Below are positions 8,056 to 14,245 of a DNA stretch of 17,722 nt, piece by piece (position 1 is the first letter of the stretch; every line of letters starts with the position of its first letter). The stretch comes from Clostridium sp. CAG:492. GTDB taxonomy: Bacteria > Bacillota > Clostridia > TANB77 > CAG-508. Where the stretch lies: contig FR878323.1 of assembly GCA_000434335.1 (NCBI GenBank), positions 6,428-24,149 of the forward strand, written 5' to 3'. The translations under genes were made by a program, and so were the position numbers. The notes under the pieces are model-generated. The model ran no database searches, was not told the origin of the DNA, and worked only from the letters and a program-made list of their open reading frames with translations.

Positions 8056-10042
8056 ATTTTTTCATTGCAATTTCACATATCATATCAGCTGCTTTTTCTA
8101 CCCCAAAAGTATCGCTGTTTATACATAAATCATAGTTTTTGTTTTCGCCCCATACTTTTCCTGTGTAGTGTTTGTAGTGATTACTTCTTAATTTGTCTAT
8201 ATTTTTTATTTCTTTTTCAGCTTCTTTTTTGCTTAAATTATATCTTTCTACAGCTCTTTCTATTTTATTTTCCATTGTGCTATATACAAATATGTTTATT
8301 ACATCTTTATTGTCTTTTAAAATAAAATCTGAACATCTTCCTATTATTACACAAGACTCATTTTTAGCTAAATCATTTATTAATTCTGACTCTTGAACAA
8401 ATAATTCATCTGCATTTGTTAAATTATAATAGCATCCACTATTTAATGCATCTAACATTCCTCTTTTTTGCTCATTGTTTTCAATATATTCTGTTGATAA
8501 TCCTGTTTTTTCTGATAATTTTTCAACTAAGTCTCTATCATAAAATTTAATTCCTAATTTATCAGCAACTAATCTACCAATATATCTTCCTCCAGAGCCA
8601 TATTCTCTTGAAATTGTTATTACTGTATGTTTTTCTAATTTATTATCTGTACTTGTATCATCTGGTAAAGTACTGCTTGCATTAGCTTTTTTACCTAATG
8701 AACGAACCTCTTTTATAAGTAATATTGTTGCAATTACAAATGCTAATCCATCTGCAACTGGTCCTGCTGATAATACTCCTGTTACTCCATACAAGTGACC
8801 TAAAATAACCATACTTGGTATTAAAAATGCAATTTGTCTTGATATTGATAATACCGCACTTTTTACACTTTTTCCAATTGCTTGGAAGAATATTCCTGAT
8901 GGTATTTGAACACCATTAAATATACATAACATTAAATATGTTCTAAATGCTAAACAAGCGAATTCTATGTAATTATCATCACCATTTCCAAATAGTGAAA
9001 TTAATTTATCTGGAATTAATTGGAATAATAAAAATGCTATTGTACTTATTATTAAACTTAATCCTAATACAGTTTTTAATGTTTTCTTTACTCTGTCATA
9101 TTTACCTGCACCATAATTATATCCAACAATTGGTTGAGCACCTGCTGCTATACCAATTATTATACTATTTAATATTTGGCTTATTTTCATTACAATTCCA
9201 AGTACTGTTATTGGAATTTCTGCTCCATACTTTGAACTTGCTCCATATTTTCCTAATAAGTTATTTTCAAATGCCATTACAACTACAATGCTCATTTGAG
9301 TAATAAAACTGCTTATTCCAAGCATTGATACATTCTTGCATATTGAACCTTCTAATTTTAATGATTTTTTTGTTATATTAACATTTTTCATTTTTCTTAA
9401 ATGTGTTATATTTAAAACTGCTGTAACTATTTGACTTATAACTGTTGCTATTGCTGCACCTTTTACTCCCATTGGAATTACAAACATAAGTATATAATCT
9501 AATATTATATTTAATACAGCACCTGTTATCATTGATGTCATAGCAAATTTGGGATTTCCATCAGCTCTTATTATTGAATTTAATGTTGTTCCTATCATCA
9601 TAAATGGTAATCCAATAACTATTATAAATCCATAATCTAATGCATATGGTCTTAGTACATCTGTACAACCAAAAACATTTAATATTTGTGGTAAAAATAT
9701 TATACTTAATACACATATTAATATTGCCATTATTGTAGATAATATTATTCCATTTATAACACCCTTACTTGCCTCTTCTTGCTTTTTTTGTCCTAATTTT
9801 AAATTTAAAAATGCTGAGCTTCCATCACCAAACATTAATGAAAAAGCTAAACATATCATTGTTAATGGGAATACTACATTTGTTGCTCCATTTCCTAAAG
9901 TTCCAACTTTCCATCCTATGAATATTTGATCGACTATGTTATATAACGAGTTTACTAATAGTGATATTATACATGGAATAGAAAATTTTCTCATTAATTT
10001 TCCTATTTTTTCTGTTCCTAGAATATTTTCTTCCTGATTCAT
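8054..10042 (-). CDS. MATE efflux transporter fused to a cytidylate-kinase-like domain
   Basis: Residues 1 to about 445 form a MATE-family Na+/H+-coupled drug/metabolite exporter in the cytoplasmic membrane. About 12 hydrophobic segments are visible, with LVNSLYNIVDQIFIG, IIRADGNPKFAM and GIAAGAQPIVGYNYGAGKYDRV. A polar linker (about 450-470) leads to a cytosolic domain from residue 472 to 662. It begins ITISREYGSGGRYIGRLVADKLG and contains FYDRDLVEKLS, CVIIGRCSDFIL and RNHY-like SNHYKHYTG. These are features of the cytidylate kinase-like family (PF13189), an NMP-kinase fold with a P-loop variant. Substrates of either domain are unknown. The start at 10042 (MNQEEN) has AAAGGA 10 bases upstream; a further in-frame TTG at 10090 lies inside a terminator hairpin and is not a credible start. 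The gene stands alone between two terminators. Confidence 0.9.
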   Translation of the reverse strand: MNQEENILGTEKIGKLMRKFSIPCIISLLVNSLYNIVDQIFIGWKVGTLGNGATNVVFPLTMICLAFSLMFGDGSSAFLNLKLGQKKQEEASKGVINGIILSTIMAILICVLSIIFLPQILNVFGCTDVLRPYALDYGFIIVIGLPFMMIGTTLNSIIRADGNPKFAMTSMITGAVLNIILDYILMFVIPMGVKGAAIATVISQIVTAVLNITHLRKMKNVNITKKSLKLEGSICKNVSMLGISSFITQMSIVVVMAFENNLLGKYGASSKYGAEIPITVLGIVMKISQILNSIIIGIAAGAQPIVGYNYGAGKYDRVKKTLKTVLGLSLIISTIAFLLFQLIPDKLISLFGNGDDNYIEFACLAFRTYLMLCIFNGVQIPSGIFFQAIGKSVKSAVLSISRQIAFLIPSMVILGHLYGVTGVLSAGPVADGLAFVIATILLIKEVRSLGKKANASSTLPDDTSTDNKLEKHTVITISREYGSGGRYIGRLVADKLGIKFYDRDLVEKLSEKTGLSTEYIENNEQKRGMLDALNSGCYYNLTNADELFVQESELINDLAKNESCVIIGRCSDFILKDNKDVINIFVYSTMENKIERAVERYNLSKKEAEKEIKNIDKLRSNHYKHYTGKVWGENKNYDLCINSDTFGVEKAADMICEIAMKK

Positions 10043-10074
10043 TTTTTCATCTTCCTTTCTTAATTTTTTTGTGC

Positions 10075-10107
10075 AAAAATAAAAAAGCAATTGCTAATTG
10101 CTTTTTT
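10075..10107 (-). terminator. Intrinsic terminator/possible attenuator between GNAT-like gene and MATE fusion
   Basis: A perfect 12-bp stem (10081-10092 with 10096-10107), AAAAAAGCAATT against AATTGCTTTTTT, closes a 3-base loop and is followed by TTTTTATTTTT-like sequence on the minus strand. It would terminate the gene ending at 10173. Only 38 bases separate it from the MATE start codon, so MATE transcripts starting further up must also pass through it. Confidence 0.75.
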
Positions 10108-10119
10108 TACAGCTTATCT

Positions 10120-10128
10120 ATTATAACA
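10120..10128 (-). promoter_or_regulatory. Extended -10 promoter candidate for the MATE fusion gene
   Basis: TGTTATAAT on the minus strand (10128-10120) is a perfect extended -10 box. No good -35 is present; ATTACA at 18 bases spacing is the best. Transcription would start near 10113, about six bases before the terminator hairpin at 10107-10081. Confidence 0.45.
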
Positions 10129-10172
10129 CAAAATTTAATTTCGTGTAATATTTTTTTTAAATTTATTATTTT

Positions 10173-10562
10173 TTATGCACCAACATTTTGATTTGCATTT
10201 TCGTCATTTTCTTCCATACTATCTGATTGTTCTTCTTGCATATCTAAACAATCTCTTACAGTTACATCATAATACTTCATCTGATTTACCTGTTTCATTA
10301 GTCTTACTATTATATTGTTTTGTATTTCTTCTTTTAATGGCTCTGAATTTACAATTAAATCTTCTATGCAAAGATATTTTTGCTCTTTTTTTACTAGACC
10401 CATTCCTATCATTCTTTCACCATTATATGCACATACAGCAGTTAGTGCTCCATCTAGCTCTTGGCTTATTTCGGATACATCTATTTCTGGATACTCGCAT
10501 ATTGTTCTTAGCATTTCAAAATATTCTATTTTTGTTGGTATTTTGTTAATATATTGTATCAT
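10173..10562 (-). CDS. Degenerate GNAT-like acetyltransferase-fold protein
   Basis: 129 residues. The middle (LTAVCAYNGERMIGMGLVKKEQKYLCIEDLIVNSE) matches strands 2-4 of a GNAT N-acetyltransferase, including the strand ending in the usual V-P/S-E. However, the acetyl-CoA pyrophosphate loop (Q/R-x-x-G-x-G/A) that should follow is replaced by EPLKEEIQNN, with no glycine. The last 25 residues are very acidic and polar (EEQSDSMEENDENANQN). It may therefore be a non-catalytic relative, perhaps a binding or regulatory protein. Substrate and partners are unknown. The ATG at 10562 has only a weak, distant purine-rich site (AAGAAGGG, about 13 bases). A terminator follows. Confidence 0.6.
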   Translation of the reverse strand: MIQYINKIPTKIEYFEMLRTICEYPEIDVSEISQELDGALTAVCAYNGERMIGMGLVKKEQKYLCIEDLIVNSEPLKEEIQNNIIVRLMKQVNQMKYYDVTVRDCLDMQEEQSDSMEENDENANQNVGA

Positions 10563-10695
10563 TGTATAAAATCTTCCCTTCTTCTTTGGTTTGTATATTC
10601 TTTTGTATTTTATTTCTTATATTTTGGCTTACATTTATATATATTAACTCAAAATTTGGTTTATGTCACTATTTTTTTTGAAAATAATGATTTTT

Positions 10696-10969
10696 TTAAA
10701 ATAAATTTGAATGTGTATTAATATCAAATAAAATTAAAATGAGTTTATCTTTTTCAATCTTATATATTAATACTAAATCTGGTAATATATGGCAATCATA
10801 AAAACCTTTATATTTACCTTGTAACGGATGATTTTTATATTTTGCAGGTAATGTTTCTCCCTTAGATAATGTTGTTATTACTTCTTTAATTATTTCTATT
10901 TTTACTCCGTCTTTTCTTTAAAATTTTTAAACTTTGCTTAAATCTATTAGTAACCTCAATTTTATACAT
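10696..10969 (-). pseudogene. yafQ: YafQ/RelE-type mRNA-interferase toxin, frameshifted
   Basis: The ATG at 10969 lies 3 bases after the antitoxin stop, with GGGAG inside the antitoxin end as its ribosome binding site. The first frame reads MYKIEVTNRFKQSLKILKK, then goes out of frame and ends after 27 codons. Dropping one A from the AAAA run at 10915-10912 restores KKDGVKIEIIKEVITTLSKGE..KYKNHPLQGKYKGFYDCHILPDLVLIYKIEKDK..LFDINTHSNLF, a 90-residue YafQ-family protein. YafQ toxins cleave mRNA on the ribosome. The HPLQGKYKGFYDCHI region and the C-terminal H-S-x-L-F retain the family histidines. As written the toxin would be inactive. This could be real loss of toxicity, phase variation in an A-run, or a sequencing error. 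Confidence 0.8.
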
Positions 10970-10972
10970 TAT

Positions 10973-11281
10973 CTACTCTCCCTCTAAATCGTTAAACATT
11001 TCCTCCACACTATTATAGGATTTATTTTGTTTTGCTTCTTCTTCTAGTTTTTTAAGGTCTATCTTACTATAGTCATGTACATAACCATCTTCACATATAT
11101 ATGAACCATTTCCGTCATTTAATTCGACAGCACCTTTTATTTTTAAGCTAAATGGTATTCCATTATTTAATTTTATTTGATGCAAAAACATATTAATTGC
11201 TTCACTTAAAGATATTCCTAAGCTATCTAATATTGGAGTTACTTCTTTTTTTATTTCATCATTTATTCTTACTGTAGACAT
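10973..11281 (-). CDS. relB: RelB/DinJ-family antitoxin
   Basis: 102 residues. The N-terminal half (MSTVRINDEIKKEVTPILDSLGISLSEAINMFLHQI) is the ribbon-helix-helix DNA-binding domain of RelB/DinJ antitoxins. It would dimerise, repress the operon and, through its C-terminal part, wrap the YafQ toxin. The C-terminal half (GSYICEDGYVHDYSKIDLKKLEEEAKQ...SVEEMFNDLEGE) is longer than in E. coli DinJ (86 residues) and carries a Cys/Asp/Tyr-rich stretch before the toxin-binding helix. AAAGGAGG lies 10 bases before the ATG. The gene is the first of the toxin-antitoxin operon and sits directly behind an excellent promoter with palindromic operator candidates. Confidence 0.92.
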   Translation of the reverse strand: MSTVRINDEIKKEVTPILDSLGISLSEAINMFLHQIKLNNGIPFSLKIKGAVELNDGNGSYICEDGYVHDYSKIDLKKLEEEAKQNKSYNSVEEMFNDLEGE

Positions 11282-11307
11282 CTTTACCTAACCTCCTTTA
11301 GTATCTT

Positions 11308-11344
11308 TGTATACATTATATTACTTTTTGTATACATTTGTCAA
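11308..11344 (-). promoter_or_regulatory. Toxin-antitoxin promoter with two TGTATACA operator palindromes
   Basis: On the minus strand there is a perfect TTGACA (11344-11339), an 18-base spacer and a perfect TATAAT (11320-11315). The 8-base palindrome TGTATACA occurs twice, at 11336-11329 inside the spacer and at 11315-11308 overlapping the last base of the -10. The copies are exactly 21 bp apart, two helical turns, so two RHH dimers could bind the same face. This is the expected architecture for autorepression by RelB with its toxin. Confidence 0.8.
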
Positions 11345-11360
11345 TTTTTTTGTTAGTAAT

Positions 11361-11540
11361 TTATTGTATTTTTACATACAAATTACATTTACATATTCCT
11401 TCATTTATAAATTGGTCACATGGACATAGTGTTGTTTCATCTGCATATACTCTACAAGGGCAATGACCATCTTTTTTGTATATACCTTCTATTATTTTTT
11501 GAGTATATTCTTTGTCTGGGTTTATTATATAACCTTTCAT
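11361..11540 (-). CDS. Mini ferredoxin:thioredoxin reductase catalytic-chain-like protein (59 aa, six Cys)
   Basis: A small gene running from the ATG at 11540 (AAGGAG 6 bases upstream) to the TAA at 11361. The protein ends HCPCRVYADETTLCPCDQ then FINEGICKCNLYVKIQ. Cysteines 27, 29, 39, 41, 50 and 52 form CPC-x9-CPC-x8-CKC. The catalytic chain of plant and cyanobacterial ferredoxin:thioredoxin reductase has CPC-x16-CPC-x8-CHC. There four cysteines hold a 4Fe-4S cluster and the second and sixth form the redox disulfide. By analogy C27, C39, C41 and C50 would bind the cluster and C29-C52 would react with thioredoxin. The first loop is seven residues shorter. The gene follows trxA by 34 bases, probably in one operon, which supports a thioredoxin-reducing role. 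That function is inference. Confidence 0.8.
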   Translation of the reverse strand: MKGYIINPDKEYTQKIIEGIYKKDGHCPCRVYADETTLCPCDQFINEGICKCNLYVKIQ

Positions 11541-11574
11541 CTTTGACTCCTTAATTTAAATTATTTAAAATTAT

Positions 11575-11889
11575 TTATTTGCATTCTTGAACCTTATTTA
11601 CTATCTCTTCTTCGCTTACTAGGCCTTCTATTCTGCCTACTACTTTTCCGTTTTTGAATATTAGTAGTGTTGGAACAACTTCTACTTCGTAATCTATTGC
11701 TAAATCTCTTAATTCGTCAATATTTACTTTAGCTATATTAAAATCTGCTCTTGTATTTGATATATTTTCAAGTATTGGACTTAACATATTGCAAGGTCCA
11801 CACCATGTTGCAAAAAAATCTACCAATATTGGCTCTGTAGAATCCAAAATTTCAGTTTTAAAATTTTCTTTATTTATATGTTTAATCAT
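11575..11889 (-). CDS. trxA: Thioredoxin
   Basis: A 104-residue cytosolic thiol-disulfide oxidoreductase. The active site WCGPC is at residues 29-33 within ILVDFFATWCGPCNMLSP. The cis-proline is P73 in EVVPTLLIFKNGK, followed by the usual glycine-containing strand (VVGRIEGL). Length and motif order are those of standard thioredoxin. GGAGG is 7 bases before the ATG at 11889. It is followed 34 bases later by the six-cysteine FTR-like gene, which would be its electron donor. No NADPH-dependent thioredoxin reductase is in the window. Confidence 0.97.
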   Translation of the reverse strand: MIKHINKENFKTEILDSTEPILVDFFATWCGPCNMLSPILENISNTRADFNIAKVNIDELRDLAIDYEVEVVPTLLIFKNGKVVGRIEGLVSEEEIVNKVQECK

Positions 11890-11919
11890 ATTTTTACCTC
11901 CAGTTTATTAATATTTTTT

Positions 11920-11925
11920 ATTATA
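11920..11925 (-). promoter_or_regulatory. -10 box candidate for trxA
   Basis: A perfect TATAAT (11925-11920) lies about 30 bases before the thioredoxin start. No recognisable -35 is present at 16-18 bases, so this is only a candidate. Confidence 0.35.
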
Positions 11926-11960
11926 GTATTAATAATAATTTATTCATTTATACATAAATA

Positions 11961-12019
11961 AAATAATTAGCTTTTGCAAAATTATTATACATCATATTTT
12001 TGTAATTAGCTAATTATTT
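11961..12019 (-). repeat. 12-bp inverted repeat, possible weak terminator of the PBP gene
   Basis: AAATAATTAGCT (11961-11972) and its exact complement at 12008-12019 enclose 35 bases. The position, just after the PBP stop at 12041 and followed on the minus strand by TATTTATG, would suit a terminator. The loop is long and the stem AT-rich, so this is uncertain. Confidence 0.4.
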
Positions 12020-12040
12020 AATAAAATTGTTTAACTTATA

Positions 12041-14077
12041 TTATCTCCCATATTTTTCAAAAATAGATTTAACTTTTGGTATTACATAGTGACTTCCACC
12101 CCTATTTTTTACATCTTCTACCATACTAATCATTAGTAACTGTTCACTACTATTTTCATCAGCTATAAAAGCATTAAACCATCCTATTTCTGTTCCTTCT
12201 ATGTCCTCTTTCGATTTTTTTATTTCTGCTGTTCCAGTTTTTCCTGCTAATTTTATTCCAGATATTTTGGCTGAATTTGCTGTTCCTGCTGGATCATCTA
12301 CAACTTGTTGTAAATCTTGTTTTATTTCATTTGCTGAATCTTTCGAAAAAGCATCTTTTACTAAATATTCTGGATTTTTATTTTCTTTATATTCAATATA
12401 TGGCATTATCATATTTCCATCATTTACAAAAGCAGAATATATTGATGCCATATGAATTGGATTGACTAGAACTTCTGATTGTCCATATCCTGTATCTGCT
12501 ATTGCTCCTTCTGAACTAAATGTATTATTATTTGCATATTGAGATGGCGTTGTTTGTAAACCCAAATCTATTTGTTTATTAAATCCTAACTTTTCAAATT
12601 GAGATTTTAGTGTATCTCCACCTATTTTTAGTGCAGCTTTGGCAAAATAAATATTATCAGAATATATTAATGCGTTCTTTAATATCGCTGGTCTTGAATA
12701 TGTTGCAAGTGTTGTTACATAATGATCACCCCAACTTGAATCTTTTTGCCAGCTATTTCCACTTGGTCCCAAATCTTCATCTGCACTAAATTTATTTGTA
12801 GTAAGGCCTATTGCACCTATTACTGGCTTAAATGATGAACCTGGCACAAATTTACCTAAAAATCTATTATATAAAGGTTTATTTTCATCATTTTGTATTG
12901 TTTCCCACTTTTGATTACTCATTCCAAACAAAAAATCATTTGCATTATATGCAGGAGTGCTTACTAAAGCTAAAATTTCCCCTGTTTTTGGATTCATTAC
13001 AACAGATGCTGATTTATCTTGTTTAAACTGCTCATATGCATCTTTTTGAATATTTATATCTATTGTTAATTTTATATCTTCACCATCTTTTTCTATTGTT
13101 TGTGCTATTGTTTCTTTTTTATTATTATTGTTATCTACAATATAAACTTCTACTCCATTTGTTCCTTTTAGCCTATCTTCATATATTTTTTCTAAACCTG
13201 ATTTTCCAATTTTACTATTTTGTGTATATCCTTTTCCAGCATTTTCTTTTAGCTCTTCTGCTGTAATATTTTGTACATATCCAATAAGATGAGCAAGCGC
13301 CTCTCCATATGAATATACTCTTGATTGTACATCTGTTATTTTTACACCTTTTACTTGTAATAATTTTTGTTTTAATTCAATATTGTCTTTAGAAACATTT
13401 TTTAATGGTATAAACATATCATCTTTTACATAAGAAGCATTTAAAGCTTTATTTATTGTGTCTTCAGATATTTCTAGTAAATCTGCAATTGATTTTATAT
13501 CTGATTCTTTTGTATCAGAATTTAATTTTCCTCTTACTACTCCAACAGATGATACAACACCTTCTGATGCAATTTCGTTATTGTTTCTGTCATATATATT
13601 ACCTCTTCTTGCTTGATGAACATTAACTTTTATTTTATCTTGATTATTTAAATTAGGATAAATTAAATTTGATGACCAATTAATATAATATTTTCCATCT
13701 TTTTTAGTAAGAGTCGCTATATTTTTGAAATTTAAACTGCCAGCAACTGTATCCATTGATGTAGTATATGTAATATTTGCGCTATTTGAATCAATTTTTT
13801 CTACCTCATTTAATTCAATTGTTAAATTGGCAGATTCAATTCCATTATAAATATTCTTATTTCTTTTTATAAAGTCTTCTTGAGTAATACTTTGTTTTGA
13901 ATCATCTGTTAGTAAATTGTACATTTCTGAGTAATTTTCTTCATTTATGTATGACATATATTTCGTTAAAACATCCTCTGGTTTTTCTGAGTTATTTTTT
14001 AGATATAAAAAACCACAAATTCCTGTTACAATTATAATTAAAGCTACAATAATTCCTATAAAAATTTTCATTTTCAT
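12041..14077 (-). CDS. Class B penicillin-binding protein with MecA-like N-terminal domain
   Basis: A membrane-anchored peptidoglycan D,D-transpeptidase of 678 residues. Residues 4-26 are a single membrane anchor. Residues about 33-145 (PEDVLTKYMSYINEENYSEMYNLLT) are an NTF2-like MecA_N domain. The PBP dimerisation domain follows, starting at ARRGNIYDRNNNEIA. The transpeptidase domain has the three penicillin-binding motifs: S414-S-F-K417 (PGSSFKP), S473-D-N475 (YSDNIYFAK) and K613-T-G (GKTGTAE). This domain order is that of Bacillus PBP3, enterococcal PBP5 and staphylococcal PBP2a, several of which have low beta-lactam affinity. Whether this one does cannot be told from the sequence. The ATG at 14077 has GGAGG 7 bases upstream. 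The gene is monocistronic, with no blaR/mecR-type regulators beside it. Confidence 0.95.
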   Translation of the reverse strand: MKMKIFIGIIVALIIIVTGICGFLYLKNNSEKPEDVLTKYMSYINEENYSEMYNLLTDDSKQSITQEDFIKRNKNIYNGIESANLTIELNEVEKIDSNSANITYTTSMDTVAGSLNFKNIATLTKKDGKYYINWSSNLIYPNLNNQDKIKVNVHQARRGNIYDRNNNEIASEGVVSSVGVVRGKLNSDTKESDIKSIADLLEISEDTINKALNASYVKDDMFIPLKNVSKDNIELKQKLLQVKGVKITDVQSRVYSYGEALAHLIGYVQNITAEELKENAGKGYTQNSKIGKSGLEKIYEDRLKGTNGVEVYIVDNNNNKKETIAQTIEKDGEDIKLTIDINIQKDAYEQFKQDKSASVVMNPKTGEILALVSTPAYNANDFLFGMSNQKWETIQNDENKPLYNRFLGKFVPGSSFKPVIGAIGLTTNKFSADEDLGPSGNSWQKDSSWGDHYVTTLATYSRPAILKNALIYSDNIYFAKAALKIGGDTLKSQFEKLGFNKQIDLGLQTTPSQYANNNTFSSEGAIADTGYGQSEVLVNPIHMASIYSAFVNDGNMIMPYIEYKENKNPEYLVKDAFSKDSANEIKQDLQQVVDDPAGTANSAKISGIKLAGKTGTAEIKKSKEDIEGTEIGWFNAFIADENSSEQLLMISMVEDVKNRGGSHYVIPKVKSIFEKYGR

Positions 14078-14107
14078 ATTTTTCCCTCCTACTTTTGTTA
14101 TAATTGT

Positions 14108-14136
14108 ATATTACCATTCGGCTGATTTTTTGGCAA
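14108..14136 (-). promoter_or_regulatory. Sigma-A-type promoter for the PBP gene
   Basis: On the minus strand, TTGCCA (14136-14131; 5 of 6), a 17-base spacer and TAATAT (14113-14108; 4 of 6) lie about 35 bases before the start. A second -10-like TATAAC follows at about 14104-14099 but without a -35. Confidence 0.5.
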
Positions 14137-14197
14137 TCGACTGTTGGTAGAATTCGTATTATTTATGCAAAATACCAATTTAATTTTGGAAAATATA

Positions 14198-14230
14198 TAA
14201 GTCAGAGCTTTTATATTGAGCTCTGACTTA
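14198..14230 (-). terminator. Intrinsic terminator of the P-type ATPase gene
   Basis: A perfect 12-bp stem, TAAGTCAGAGCT (14198-14209) with AGCTCTGACTTA (14219-14230), closes a 9-base loop. It lies 16 bases after the ATPase stop. The following minus-strand sequence (TATATTTTCC) is only moderately T-rich. Confidence 0.7.
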
Positions 14231-14245
14231 CCACATTATTTTCAC

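Noticed and set aside
10043..10090. In-frame extension of the MATE gene upstream to a TTG at 10090
   Set aside because: The extension would start inside a terminator stem and has no Shine-Dalgarno, while the ATG at 10042 has AAAGGA at good spacing.
14113..14155. GC-richer imperfect dyad (TACCA...TGGTA) around the PBP -35, considered as a BlaI/MecI-like operator
   Set aside because: Only the outer five bases pair; inner positions do not align symmetrically and it does not resemble the known TACA/TGTA operator pattern, and no blaI/mecI gene is nearby.
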